A DNA stretch of 64,000 bases from Pseudomonas nitroreducens (GTDB lineage Bacteria; Pseudomonadota; Gammaproteobacteria; Pseudomonadales; Pseudomonadaceae). Both the position numbers and the translations under genes were made by a program. Shown in pieces: positions 1 through 7,672 of this stretch; the stretch's first letter is position 1, and every line of letters starts with the position of its first letter. The notes under the pieces are model-generated. The model was not told where the DNA came from. It made no database searches and saw only the letters and a program-made list of their open reading frames with translations. Location of the stretch: contig NZ_JACHLI010000014.1 of assembly GCF_014204515.1 (NCBI RefSeq), positions 106,744-170,743 of the forward strand, in the 5' to 3' direction.

Positions 1-121
1 TGCCGCCCAGGTAGCGGCTTTCCGCCACGGCCACCTTGGCGCCGAAGCCCGCGGCGAAGCGCGCGGCGCGCACGCCGCCGGAACCCGCACCGATGACGAA
101 CAGGTCAAAATCGAAAGACAT
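1..121 (-). CDS. gor: Glutathione reductase, N-terminal fragment
   Basis: This is the 5' end of a gene that runs off the left edge on the minus strand. About 40 codons are visible. They open with a flavoprotein Rossmann fold (GAGSGG at residues 11-16), then an RAARFAAGFGA helix and the ESRYLGG stretch that precedes the redox-active disulfide in glutathione reductases. The enzyme would reduce oxidised glutathione with NADPH in the cytoplasm. Two ATG codons lie in tandem (122-124 and 119-121). The inner one is preferred because a GGAG ribosome binding site sits 7 bases before it. The neighbouring VOC gene and galU fit the gor region known from P. aeruginosa. The active-site cysteines lie outside the window. 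Confidence 0.9.
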   Translation of the reverse strand, partial: MSFDFDLFVIGAGSGGVRAARFAAGFGAKVAVAESRYLGG

Positions 122-209
122 CATGGATCTCCGCTGGGATATGCCAGGCAGCATACCTCATGCCGCCTGTCCTATCCTGCCATCAGCCGACCGCGAAGGA
201 GGTACCGCC

Positions 210-641
210 ATGCGCTCGACGCTGACCCATCTGGCCTTGCATGTGCCCGACCTGGATGCCTGCATCGCCTTCTATGAGCGCTTCTGCGGCATGCGAGTCA
301 TCCATCAGCGCGAAGGCAAGGGGTCGCGCATCGTCTGGATGGCGGAGCCGGGCAAGGAACACCAGTTCATCTTCGTCATCATGCCCGGCGGCCAGGAACG
401 GCACCTGGCCAGCGATGATTACAGTCACTTCGGCTTCGCCGTGGAATCCCGTGAAGCGATCGACCAAATTGCCCGCGAAGCGGCCGCCGCCGGCTGCCTG
501 ATCTGGGCGCCACGCGACGAACCTTATCCGGTTGGCTACTACTGTGGATTGCGCGATCCGGCCGGCAACTACGTCGAGTTCAGCTACGGCCAGCCACTGG
601 GGCCCGGCTCGGAAGCCATGCCAATCCCCCGTTCGATGTAG
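210..641 (+). CDS. VOC (glyoxalase/dioxygenase) family protein
   Basis: The 143-residue protein is a single vicinal-oxygen-chelate domain. Conserved positions are a His in the first strand (HLALHVPDL), a second His in the middle (SHFGFAVES), and a C-terminal Glu in the GNYVEFSYG strand; these are the usual metal ligands. The family includes glyoxalase I, extradiol dioxygenases and antibiotic-binding proteins, and the substrate cannot be read from sequence. The start at 210 follows a strong AAGGAGG site, while a longer in-frame extension to 36 would overlap gor and looks non-coding. It is divergent from gor and convergent with galU, a neighbourhood known from P. aeruginosa where the homologue is annotated as a ring-cleaving dioxygenase. 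Confidence 0.85.
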   Translation: MRSTLTHLALHVPDLDACIAFYERFCGMRVIHQREGKGSRIVWMAEPGKEHQFIFVIMPGGQERHLASDDYSHFGFAVESREAIDQIAREAAAAGCLIWAPRDEPYPVGYYCGLRDPAGNYVEFSYGQPLGPGSEAMPIPRSM

Positions 642-653
642 GGTCGGAAACGA

Positions 654-680
654 AAAAGCCACCCGAAGGTGGCTTTTTCA
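654..680. terminator. Bidirectional intrinsic terminator
   Basis: A GC stem (AGCCACC / GGTGGCT) with a short loop is flanked by an A-run on the left and a T-run on the right. It lies between the convergent VOC gene and galU, so it can end transcription from both sides. Confidence 0.85.
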
Positions 681-699
681 AGATCGATAAAGTCTGGGG

Positions 700-1539
700 T
701 TACCAGGCCTTGCCGGTCTTGTAGAGGTTTTCGTAGCAGAAGTTGGTCGCCTCGATGTAACCCTCGGCGCTACCGCAATCGAACCGCTTGCCCTTGAACT
801 TGTAGGCCAGCACGCAGCCGTCCTGGGCCTGCTTCATCAGGGCGTCGGTGATCTGGATTTCACCGCCCTTGCCCGGCTCGGTCTGCTCGATCAGGTCGAA
901 GATATCCGGAGTCAGGATATAGCGGCCGATGATCGCCAGGTTCGACGGCGCGTCTTCCGGCTTGGGCTTTTCGACCATGGTGTTCACGCGGTAGATGTCG
1001 TCGCGGATCATCTCGCCGGCGATCACGCCGTACTTGTTGGTCTCTTCCGGCGGCACTTCCTGGATCGCCACGATGGAGCAGCGGAACTGGTTGTACAGCT
1101 TGACCATCTGCTTGAGGACGCTGTCGCCTTCCAGGTTCAGGCACAGGTCGTCCGCCAGCACCACCGCGAACGGCTCGTCACCGATCAGCGGGCGGCCGGT
1201 CAGGATGGCGTGGCCCAGGCCCTTCATCTCGACCTGACGGGTGTAGGAGAAGGTGCATTCGTCGATCAGGCGACGAATACCGACCAGGTACTTTTCCTTG
1301 TCGGTGTTGCGAATCTGGTGCTCCAGCTCGTAGCTGATATCGAAGTGGTCTTCGAGAGAGCGCTTGCCGCGGCCAGTAACGATACCGATTTCGCCGAGAC
1401 CGGCTTCCAGCGCCTCTTCAACGGCGTACTGGATCAGCGGCTTGTTCACCACCGGCAGCATTTCCTTGGGCATGGCCTTGGTGGCCGGGAGGAAGCGGGT
1501 ACCGTAGCCGGCGGCCGGGAACAGACATTTCTTGATCAT
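700..1539 (-). CDS. galU: UTP--glucose-1-phosphate uridylyltransferase
   Basis: GalU makes UDP-glucose from UTP and glucose-1-phosphate, the precursor for LPS core and other surface sugars. The 279-residue protein begins with the nucleotidyltransferase signature GYGTRF (residues 11-16), followed by a KAMPKEMLPV stretch with the conserved lysine. Further conserved blocks are VLADDL (metal/UTP binding), a VEKP motif and FDCGSAEGY near the C-terminus. Length is normal for the family. The ATG at 1539 has an AAGGA site 6-7 bases upstream. In P. aeruginosa a UDP-glucose dehydrogenase gene follows galU; here the VOC gene and gor come next. Confidence 0.97.
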   Translation of the reverse strand: MIKKCLFPAAGYGTRFLPATKAMPKEMLPVVNKPLIQYAVEEALEAGLGEIGIVTGRGKRSLEDHFDISYELEHQIRNTDKEKYLVGIRRLIDECTFSYTRQVEMKGLGHAILTGRPLIGDEPFAVVLADDLCLNLEGDSVLKQMVKLYNQFRCSIVAIQEVPPEETNKYGVIAGEMIRDDIYRVNTMVEKPKPEDAPSNLAIIGRYILTPDIFDLIEQTEPGKGGEIQITDALMKQAQDGCVLAYKFKGKRFDCGSAEGYIEATNFCYENLYKTGKAW

Positions 1540-1748
1540 GGGAGTCCTTCGAGAGGGACAGGGGTGCGAGTTGCGCGCAGTCTAATCAGGCTGCGCCCGC
1601 CTTACAATGCCCCGGATTGCAAGCTGCACGACTTGTGCGAAATCTTGCTGACCGGTGCCAAGCGTATCTGACCACCCTTGCTCCGGAATAGTTCGAAAAC
1701 CTACTGGCAAAAGGTCAGCACGATCCCCCGACCGCTCCTGCCCCAAGC

Positions 1749-2114
1749 TCAACTATCCCTGGCAGTCGCCAGCTCCACGGCAGAAATGCGCCGTCTCACC
1801 ACTCCCCAGATCGACAGTTCATCGCCCTCTTCCACCTTCAGCGCCGGAAAGCCTTCCCGCGCCGCCAGCAAGGCGAACGAGCCATCGACGATTGCGAGCC
1901 TGCGGATCAATGGCTCGCCGTTGAGTGCCGCGACCACGATCTCCCCTGCGACCGCCAGCTCGGAGCGATCGACCAGCAGCAGATCGCTGTCACGAATACC
2001 GGCTTCCGTCATGTCTTCGCCATGAGCGCGGACTATGTAGGTATGAAGGGCCGCGGCACAGGCAGCCTGGCCGGGGCGGAGGACATCGTGGACTTCCAGA
2101 ATGGCTTGCTGCAT
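1749..2114 (-). CDS. UmuD/LexA-type S24 peptidase-like protein, catalytically degenerate
   Basis: The 121-residue product aligns along its length with the UmuD C-terminal domain: a YIVRAHGEDM block, then DSDLLLVDRS, GEIVVAALNGE, an IRRL strand and a final GVVRRRI strand. In active S24 proteins the GDSM motif carries the nucleophilic Ser and the VKKL strand carries the general-base Lys. Here these positions read Asp34 and Arg71, so self-cleavage is not expected. The N-terminal arm with the Ala/Cys-Gly cleavage site is also missing. The start at 2114 is chosen because a LexA box sits just upstream; the ORF extension to 2183 would translate through that box. No umuC-like polymerase lies next to it. 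Its role is unknown; a regulator or partner of an SOS protein is possible. Confidence 0.75.
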   Translation of the reverse strand: MQQAILEVHDVLRPGQAACAAALHTYIVRAHGEDMTEAGIRDSDLLLVDRSELAVAGEIVVAALNGEPLIRRLAIVDGSFALLAAREGFPALKVEEGDELSIWGVVRRRISAVELATARDS

Positions 2115-2131
2115 GGCGACATACTCGAATA

Positions 2132-2147
2132 CTGTATATTCATACAG
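2132..2147 (-). promoter_or_regulatory. LexA (SOS) box
   Basis: CTGTATATTCATACAG matches the LexA consensus CTG-N10-CAG with AT-rich alternating centre, as used in Pseudomonas and E. coli. It lies 17 bases upstream of the ATG of the UmuD-like gene, where LexA would block transcription until DNA damage. The divergent 52-codon gene at 2272 is about 125 bases away and may or may not share the control. Confidence 0.85.
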
Positions 2148-2271
2148 ATAACAGAAGTTCGTCGGTCCATCAAGCCATTGCATGGAACCTCTGCAGGCAA
2201 ACGCCGCTCAACCGATAGGACGGCGCACTGCTGGCGGTGGGCTACCCTTAGGGAGGGGTGAGGATATCGAT

Positions 2272-2430
2272 ATGAATCCAGGCACATTCGTTACGCTCAT
2301 GATTCTCGGCTGGGTCGTGCTGGCCCTGGTGACGCTGTGGGCCATCCTGCGAGTCCCCCTGCGTCGCGCCCGCTTGCAGAAGGCCAAGCCGAAATCCCGC
2401 TCTTCCCGGCACCATCCCATTGCGCATTGA
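2272..2430 (+). CDS. Small single-pass membrane protein
   Basis: A 52-residue product with an N-terminal hydrophobic helix (about residues 6-26, TLMILGWVVLALVTLWAIL) and a strongly basic tail rich in Arg, Lys and His (RRARLQKAKPKSRSS). This predicts an N-out, C-in inner-membrane miniprotein. The start at 2272 is supported by a purine-rich GGGAGGGGTGAGG ribosome binding site. The longer in-frame start at 2182 would add an unconvincing soluble stretch. It is divergent from the SOS-controlled UmuD-like gene. I do not recognise a family. Confidence 0.55.
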   Translation: MNPGTFVTLMILGWVVLALVTLWAILRVPLRRARLQKAKPKSRSSRHHPIAH

Positions 2431-2618
2431 TCCCAGCGCCACTTCTGGCATCGTGCAAAATGCCACGACTTTCCAGGCCCACCTTGCAAGGTGCATGGCG
2501 AAGCGGCAGAGATCACAATCTATCTAATTGATTTTAAAGGCTTTTTTATTAACGAGAAGCTGGCATGCAGCCTGCAATGTATGGGAAAGACCTTCCCTTC
2601 ATTGCCGAGGACGACACC

Positions 2619-2984
2619 ATGCCGATCGAACGTCTGCCTGCCGCCCAATATCTCTGCCAACAGTTCGCCGATTTCGAGGTGAGTTTCACCACCCGCCCGG
2701 ACGGCAATCTGATCATGACGTTGAGCAAGGATGCAGGCGAGCAAACTGCCTGCCGCGTGGTGCGCCTCGAAGAGCAACGCAACGAGGAACTGCTGTGCAG
2801 CCTGGTCAACCGCATTCGCCGCGACCTCGCCACCGAGTACGGCCCGCTGCAGGAGCGCGATGCTGATCATTTCAAGGATCAGATGCCACTGCAGAACTTC
2901 TACGAGAACACCGAGCCGCTGCGCCAGCGCCGCATCGTCAAGGCCGGCGCGCGCCTGCGCTCCATGGCGAACATCGGCGCCTGA
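2619..2984 (+). CDS. Small conserved protein, DUF3509-like
   Basis: A 121-residue soluble protein. The block FEVSFTTRPDGNLIMTLS, followed by a basic helix (LVNRIRRDLA) and a C-terminal helix, resembles the Pseudomonas-specific DUF3509 family of roughly 90-110 residues; function is unknown. The start at 2619 follows a GAGG 9 bases upstream. In-frame ATGs at 2565 and 2580 would add 18 or 13 residues and cannot be excluded. A strong terminator follows directly, so the gene is probably monocistronic. Confidence 0.6.
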   Translation: MPIERLPAAQYLCQQFADFEVSFTTRPDGNLIMTLSKDAGEQTACRVVRLEEQRNEELLCSLVNRIRRDLATEYGPLQERDADHFKDQMPLQNFYENTEPLRQRRIVKAGARLRSMANIGA

Positions 2985-3001
2985 GCTTAGTCAGGGCATG
3001 A

Positions 3002-3028
3002 AAAGACCCGGCCAAGGCCGGGTTTTTT
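3002..3028 (+). terminator. Intrinsic terminator
   Basis: The stem GACCCGGCC / GGCCGGGTT with a short AA loop is followed by six T residues. It ends the DUF3509-like gene. The left-hand A-run (AAAAGACC) would also let it stop transcripts of tRNA-Leu coming from the minus strand. Confidence 0.85.
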
Positions 3029-3093
3029 GTGTCCATGCAGCGCCTGCGAAGCAAACGGCAGGGTTCAGGGAGCGAGACATGGAGCAAGGAATA

Positions 3094-3179
3094 TGGTGCC
3101 CGGAGCCGGACTCGAACCGGCACGCCCAAAGGGCGAGAGATTTTAAGTCTCCTGCGTCTACCGATTTCGCCATCCGGGC
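3094..3179 (-). tRNA. tRNA-Leu (anticodon TAA)
   Basis: On the minus strand the sequence opens with GCCCGGATGG and ends with the paired CCGGGC plus an encoded CCA. The T-arm GGTTCGAGTCC and an anticodon loop CTTAAAA (anticodon TAA) are clear. A long variable arm (CTCGCCCTTTGGGCGT) marks it as a type II tRNA. The length of 86 bases fits tRNA-Leu. Confidence 0.95.
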
Positions 3180-3230
3180 GGCAGCGCGTTGTACGTCATC
3201 CGGGCTCCTGGGAACCCGAAGGGGCTGGAC

Positions 3231-3258
3231 TATATACAGCCCCCAACCTCGCACGCAA
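3231..3258 (-). promoter_or_regulatory. Candidate sigma-70 promoter of tRNA-Leu
   Basis: On the minus strand TTGCGT and TATATA are separated by 16 bases, about 50 bases before the mature tRNA-Leu 5' end. An intrinsic terminator (3297-3334) separates this point from tRNA-Cys, so tRNA-Leu would need its own promoter. The assignment is by eye only. Confidence 0.5.
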
Positions 3259-3296
3259 GCGGTCGAGGCTCGCATTCTGAAGTTGATCGGCTAAAG

Positions 3297-3334
3297 AAAA
3301 AGCCCTGTAAATCGAAGATTTACAGGGCTTTTCT
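3297..3334 (-). terminator. Intrinsic terminator after tRNA-Cys
   Basis: A perfect 13-base stem (AGCCCTGTAAATC and its complement) with a 3-base loop is followed on the minus strand by CTTTTTCTTT. It ends the gacA-uvrC-pgsA-tRNA-Gly-tRNA-Cys read-through before tRNA-Leu. Confidence 0.85.
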
Positions 3335-3336
3335 AT

Positions 3337-3410
3337 TGGAGGCTGAGGTCGGAATCGAACCGGCGTTCACGGATTTGCAATCCGGTGCATAACCACTCTG
3401 CTACTCAGCC
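3337..3410 (-). tRNA. tRNA-Cys (anticodon GCA)
   Basis: The minus strand reads GGCTGAGTAGC at the 5' end, an ATTGCAAAT anticodon loop (GCA), the T-arm GGTTCGATTCC, the closing CTCAGCC and an encoded CCA. The 74-base length is normal. It sits 35 bases downstream of tRNA-Gly. Confidence 0.95.
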
Positions 3411-3445
3411 ATGACACGGATGACTCAACGCGAATCATCAAAATC

Positions 3446-3521
<76 letters not shown>

Positions 3522-3588
3522 TTTGTCGTGTTGACGGGCGCCATTCTAACGATTCAGAAATGCCTGTCAACTCCTTGATTCAAAAAAG

Positions 3589-4149
3589 TTATTTTTCTTT
3601 CGGGGCCGTATTCAGGTGCGGCCAGGCGGCCAGCAGATAGTGCAGCATCGACCACAAGGTAAGAATCGCGGCAATGATCAGCAGTGCGTAGCCTACCAGC
3701 ACCCAGAAGGTCATCAGTGGCGGGTTGGCCAGCAGGATGACCAACGCCAGCATCTGTGCAGCGGTCTTCCATTTGCCCAGGCTGGAAACGGCCACGTGCG
3801 CCCTTGCGCCGATTTCCGCCATCCATTCGCGCAGAGCGGAAACGACGATCTCGCGACCGATGATGATGGCGGCCGGCAGGGTCAGCCAGAGGTTGGCATG
3901 CTCCTCCACCAGCAGCACCAGCGCCGTGGCCACCATCAGCTTGTCCGCTACCGGATCGAGGAAGGCACCGAACGGCGTGCTCTGCCCCAGCCTGCGCGCG
4001 AGATAGCCGTCCAGCCAGTCCGTCGCTGCCGCCAGGGCGAATACGGAACTGGCCGCCAGGTGGCTGGCCGGGAACGGGAGGTAGAACAGCAGGATGAAGA
4101 TTGGGATGAGCAGAACGCGGAGCAGGGTTAGCAGGTTCGGGATATTCAT
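3589..4149 (-). CDS. pgsA: CDP-diacylglycerol--glycerol-3-phosphate 3-phosphatidyltransferase
   Basis: PgsA makes phosphatidylglycerol phosphate, the committed step to phosphatidylglycerol and cardiolipin, in the inner membrane. The CDP-alcohol phosphotransferase signature is intact: D47-G48-x2-A51-R52-x8-G61-x3-D65-x3-D69. Several hydrophobic helices span the 186 residues, for example residues 5-25 and the C-terminal third. The gene lies 33 bases after uvrC and before two tRNA genes on the same strand, so it is probably the last protein gene of the gacA-uvrC-pgsA unit. A start at 4149 is the obvious ATG. Confidence 0.95.
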   Translation of the reverse strand: MNIPNLLTLLRVLLIPIFILLFYLPFPASHLAASSVFALAAATDWLDGYLARRLGQSTPFGAFLDPVADKLMVATALVLLVEEHANLWLTLPAAIIIGREIVVSALREWMAEIGARAHVAVSSLGKWKTAAQMLALVILLANPPLMTFWVLVGYALLIIAAILTLWSMLHYLLAAWPHLNTAPKEK

Positions 4150-4182
4150 CGGGTCGGAAGGTCTGCGAGTTGAGCCGGCATT

Positions 4183-6006
4183 CTACTCGCTGTGCAGTGC
4201 AGCATAAATCTGCTCTGCCAGCTTTTTGCTGATGCCGGGGGCCTTGGCGATTTCATCGATACTGGCTCTACCCAGTTCCTGCAACCCACCGAAGTGTTTG
4301 AGCAGATCGCGGCGGCGCTTGGGACCAACGCCCGCCACATCTTCCAGGGTCGAGGTACGGCGGGCTTTCCCGCGACGTGCGCGGTGGCCGGTAATGGCGA
4401 AGCGGTGAGCCTCGTCGCGAATCTGCTGGATCAGGTGCAGCGCGGGCGAGTCGGCGGGCAAGGTGAATTCGTGTTCGGCGTCGTTGAGATAAAGGGTCTC
4501 CAGACCGGGCTTGCGGGTCACGCCCTTGGCGACGCCCAGCAAGGTAAGACCGACGACCGCCAGTTCCTGGAGCACCTCCTGGGCCATTGCCAACTGCCCC
4601 TTGCCGCCATCCACCAGGAGGATGTCGGGCATCTTGCCCTCGCCTTCCTTCAGGCGACTGAAGCGGCGGGTCAGCGCCTGGTGCATCGCGGCGTAATCGT
4701 CGCCGCCGGTGATGCCTTCGATATTGAAGCGGCGGTAGTCCGACTTGAGCGCGCCTTCCGGGCCGAATACCACGCAGGACGCCACCGTTGCCTCGCCGCT
4801 GGAGTGACTGATGTCGAAGCATTCGAGTCGCTGCGGCGGCTCGGGCAGGTCCAGTGCCTCACCCAGCGCATCGAAACGCGCCGCCATGTGCTGGCGATTG
4901 GCAAGGCGCGCCGCCAGGGCCTGCTCGGCGTTGGTGACGGCCAGCTGCTGCCAGCGCGCGCGGGTAGTACGCACGCGGTGGCTGATTTCCAGCAGCCGCC
5001 CGCGAGACTCTTCAATGGCGGCAGCGAGGATCGGGAAGTCCTCGTGCACGGCGTTGACGATCAGTTCGCTGGGCAGGTCGCGCTCGTGATGGCTGAGGTA
5101 GTACTGGCCGAGGAAAGCCAGCAGCACGTCGCCCACCTCCTCCTCGATCGCTACCTGCGGGAAGAAGTTCTTGCTGCCCAGCACACGGCCGCCGCGCACG
5201 CTGATCAGGTGCACGCAGGCGCCGCCCGGAGTCACGATTGCCGCCACCACATCGACGTTGCCGGTGCCGAACTCCATGCTTTGCTGGTCCTGCACGCGAC
5301 GAAGAATCTGCACCTGGTCACGCAGCTCGGCGGCCTTCTCGAAGTCCAGGCGCATCGCCGCCTGCTCCATGCTGGTGGACAGTTCCTCCGCCAGCACATT
5401 GCTGCGCCCCTCGAGGAACATGATCGAGTGGCGCACGTCTTCGGCGTACTCCTCCTCGCTCACCAGGCCGACGCAGGGCGCCTTGCAGCGCTTGATCTGG
5501 TATTGCAGGCAGGGGCGCGTGCGGTTGCGGTAATAACTGTCTTCACACTGCCGGACGAAGAACGCCTTCTGCAGCAGCGCCAGGCTTTCACGAATGGCGC
5601 CGGCGCTCGGGTACGGCCCGAAATAGCGCCCTTTCGCCTTCTTTGCACCGCGGTGGATGGTCAACCGTGGGTACTGGTCTTCGCTGGAAAGGAAGACGTA
5701 CGGATACGACTTGTCGTCGCGCAACAGGATGTTGTACGGCGGCCGCCACTCCTTGATCAGCGTCTGCTCCAGCAACAGCGCCTCGGTCTCGTTGGCGGTG
5801 ATGGTGGTCTCGACCTGGGCGATCTTCGCCACCAGGGCAGCCGTCTTGGGCGCCAGGCCGGTCTTGCGGAAATAGCTGGAGAGGCGCTTCTTGAGGTCCT
5901 TTGCCTTGCCGACGTAGAGCAGCTTGGCTTCCGCATCGAACATGCGGTAGACGCCCGGCCGCCCGCTGCAGGTGGCCAGGAAGGCCGCCGAATCGAATGG
6001 CGCCAT
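4183..6006 (-). CDS. uvrC: UvrABC excinuclease subunit C
   Basis: UvrC makes both incisions in nucleotide excision repair. The 607-residue protein has an N-terminal GIY-YIG nuclease domain (GVYRM...LLYVGKAKDLKKRL, residues 17-45), a cysteine cluster around residues 150-180, a UVR helix (DFEKAAELRDQV, about residue 210) that binds UvrB, an RNase H-like nuclease domain containing FDISHSSGE, and C-terminal helix-hairpin-helix motifs (VAGVGPKRRRDLL and KAPGISKKLAEQI). It starts two bases after gacA ends, so the two genes are translationally linked, as in other gammaproteobacteria. Confidence 0.98.
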   Translation of the reverse strand: MAPFDSAAFLATCSGRPGVYRMFDAEAKLLYVGKAKDLKKRLSSYFRKTGLAPKTAALVAKIAQVETTITANETEALLLEQTLIKEWRPPYNILLRDDKSYPYVFLSSEDQYPRLTIHRGAKKAKGRYFGPYPSAGAIRESLALLQKAFFVRQCEDSYYRNRTRPCLQYQIKRCKAPCVGLVSEEEYAEDVRHSIMFLEGRSNVLAEELSTSMEQAAMRLDFEKAAELRDQVQILRRVQDQQSMEFGTGNVDVVAAIVTPGGACVHLISVRGGRVLGSKNFFPQVAIEEEVGDVLLAFLGQYYLSHHERDLPSELIVNAVHEDFPILAAAIEESRGRLLEISHRVRTTRARWQQLAVTNAEQALAARLANRQHMAARFDALGEALDLPEPPQRLECFDISHSSGEATVASCVVFGPEGALKSDYRRFNIEGITGGDDYAAMHQALTRRFSRLKEGEGKMPDILLVDGGKGQLAMAQEVLQELAVVGLTLLGVAKGVTRKPGLETLYLNDAEHEFTLPADSPALHLIQQIRDEAHRFAITGHRARRGKARRTSTLEDVAGVGPKRRRDLLKHFGGLQELGRASIDEIAKAPGISKKLAEQIYAALHSE

Positions 6007-6008
6007 GA

Positions 6009-6653
6009 TCAGATGCTGGTATCGACCATGCCGTGCCGGACGGCCAGCAGCGCCAGTTCGACGTCGCTGGTGATCGAGAGCTTCTCGAAGATGCGGTAGC
6101 GGTAGGTATTCACGGTCTTGGGTGACAGGCAGAGCTTGTCGGAAATGCTCTGCACCTTGTGGCAGTTGGCGATCATCAGCGCGATCTGGATCTCGCGTTC
6201 GGACAGGGTATCGAACGGCGAGGCGTTCTTTTCCGGCTCGAAGGATTTGAGCGCCAGGCTCTGGGCAATCTGCGGGCTGATATAGCGCTGCCCGGCAAAT
6301 ACCTGGCGAATGGCCTGGACCATCTCCTCCAGCGCCGCGCCCTTGGTCAGATAGCCGGCCGCCCCTGCCTGCATGAGGCGGGTCGGGAACGGGTCTTCTT
6401 CACAGACGGTCACCACCACCACGCGCACGTCCGGCTGGCTGCGCAGCAGCTTGCGGGTCGCTTCCAGGCCGCCGATGCCCGGCATCTTCACATCCATCAG
6501 CACGACATCGGGCTTGAGCTCGCGGGCCAGCTGCAATCCGCGCTCGCCGGAGTCGGCCTGGCCAACGACCTGCAGACCGTCGATATCGGCCAGCATGCGG
6601 GTAATTCCGGTGCGCACCAGATCGTGATCATCGACCACCAGCACCTTAATCAC
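6009..6653 (-). CDS. gacA: Global response regulator GacA
   Basis: GacA is the cytoplasmic partner of the sensor GacS and switches on the small RNAs that sequester RsmA, controlling secondary metabolism, biofilm and virulence. The 214-residue protein has a receiver domain with acidic pocket D8-D9, phospho-acceptor D54 in VLMDVKMPG, and a C-terminal LuxR-type helix-turn-helix (LSEREIQIALM...LCLSPKTVNTYRYRIFEKL). Both length and the linkage to uvrC are typical. The upstream 320 bases should hold its promoter. The target small RNA genes are not in this window. Confidence 0.97.
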   Translation of the reverse strand: MIKVLVVDDHDLVRTGITRMLADIDGLQVVGQADSGERGLQLARELKPDVVLMDVKMPGIGGLEATRKLLRSQPDVRVVVVTVCEEDPFPTRLMQAGAAGYLTKGAALEEMVQAIRQVFAGQRYISPQIAQSLALKSFEPEKNASPFDTLSEREIQIALMIANCHKVQSISDKLCLSPKTVNTYRYRIFEKLSITSDVELALLAVRHGMVDTSI

Positions 6654-6977
6654 GCAGCACCCCTTGAAGGAAAATGGAATGGCGAAGACCCGGCAGGAGC
6701 TTCGGACAATTGCCGAACCTTAACAGAAAGCAGCTCTACGACCTAGCTTGGAAGCGCTTCGTCAAAATGCAAGCGCCAGAGAAATCAGGTCGCGAATGGG
6801 CAGATGCTGGCAGAATGCCCTCAAACCGTCTAGGACGCGCGTACCGGAAATTTCAGCGCCCTGAACGAATGATCGGAAGAAAAGAAGGACTTTGTTTGCA
6901 CGGTTCCCGAAATCAGCGTCGGCCATTCGAGACCGCCATCTGTTGCGAACCCGCCAGACTTTGTCCGCCCTGGCGAC
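6654..6977. other. Intergenic region upstream of gacA
   Basis: This 324-base stretch lies between the start of gacA and the stop of the small gene at 6978. Base composition is lower in GC than in the flanking genes and no ORF reads like a protein. It should hold the gacA promoter, but I could not identify a convincing -35/-10 pair or operator. Confidence 0.4.
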
Positions 6978-7241
6978 TCAGGCCTCGATGGCATCCAGCA
7001 GGACCCAGGGCTTGTAGCCCTCGGCACGCGCGGCCTTTTCCGCCTCCAGGATCGCCTCGGTACGGCTCAGCGAGCGCGAGCGGTGCTCGAAGCGAAAGGC
7101 CGGGCCGCTGTTGCCCCGTACGCTCAGGACGACCAGATAGCCGCGCATGGGGTTGCTGGCTTCCCGCACACTTTTTACTTTTTTGGGAGCGACACCCAGC
7201 GCTTCGCGCATCTGCCGCTCGAGATCTTCGACTTGGTTCAT
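6978..7241 (-). CDS. Small conserved hypothetical protein
   Basis: An 87-residue soluble protein that begins MNQVEDLERQMREAL (predicted helix), continues with a basic stretch (KKVKSVRE) and a strand-rich core (GYLVVLSVRGNSG, PAFRFEHRSRSLSRTEA), and ends with a helix EAEKAARAEGYK. The pattern could be a small alpha/beta fold. I do not recognise the family. The start at 7241 is preferred over 7289 because the extra 16 residues look like untranslated leader. It stands alone on the minus strand between tRNA-Ser and gacA. Confidence 0.6.
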   Translation of the reverse strand: MNQVEDLERQMREALGVAPKKVKSVREASNPMRGYLVVLSVRGNSGPAFRFEHRSRSLSRTEAILEAEKAARAEGYKPWVLLDAIEA

Positions 7242-7413
7242 TAAGAGTTTTCCGGGTAGTAGGACGAAAAGTCTAACTGAGAGGATCAACGCCCTACAGA
7301 ATCATCCATCGGGATGAGTGACATTTCGTGGACTTGTTCAAATTGCGCCGTCATCGGTTAACCGGCCGCCGCCAACTTGGCGACTTTGCCCGCAGCCTTG
7401 CCGCAGAAACGCG

Positions 7414-7436
7414 AAAGCCCCGCATTGCGGGGCTTT
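7414..7436 (-). terminator. Intrinsic terminator after tRNA-Ser
   Basis: A perfect 10-base stem, AAAGCCCCGC and GCGGGGCTTT, with an ATT loop lies 15 bases beyond the tRNA-Ser 3' end on the minus strand. Confidence 0.75.
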
Positions 7437-7450
7437 CAACGTTGTAATAG

Positions 7451-7538
7451 TGGCGGAAGCGTAGAGATTCGAACTCTAGGACAGTTGCCCGTCGACGGTT
7501 TTCAAGACCGTTGCCTTAAACCACTCGGCCACGCTTCC
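7451..7538 (-). tRNA. tRNA-Ser (anticodon TGA)
   Basis: The minus strand starts GGAAGCGTGG and closes with ACGCTTCC and CCA in paired form. The anticodon arm reads CGGTCTTGAAAACCG (TGA). A long variable arm (TCGACGGGCAACTGTCC region) and the T-arm AGTTCGAATCTC are present. The 88-base length fits tRNA-Ser. Confidence 0.95.
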
Positions 7539-7672
7539 ACATGAGCGGGCGGCAATAGTACCGGATCGCAACACACTGTCAAACTCTGATGATTCAGCAC
7601 GCTTTTCCCTCTGTTATGATGCGTCCCACTACGGCCATGGATCCGTATCCCGCTTAACAGGAGTGTCTCGAC

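Noticed and set aside
4192..6099. 635-codon plus-strand ORF antisense to uvrC
   Set aside because: uvrC is unmistakable on the other strand; the shadow has no domain.
6674..7276. 200-codon plus-strand ORF between gacA and the small gene
   Set aside because: Composition and lack of a ribosome binding site argue against it, and it overlaps the 87-residue gene.
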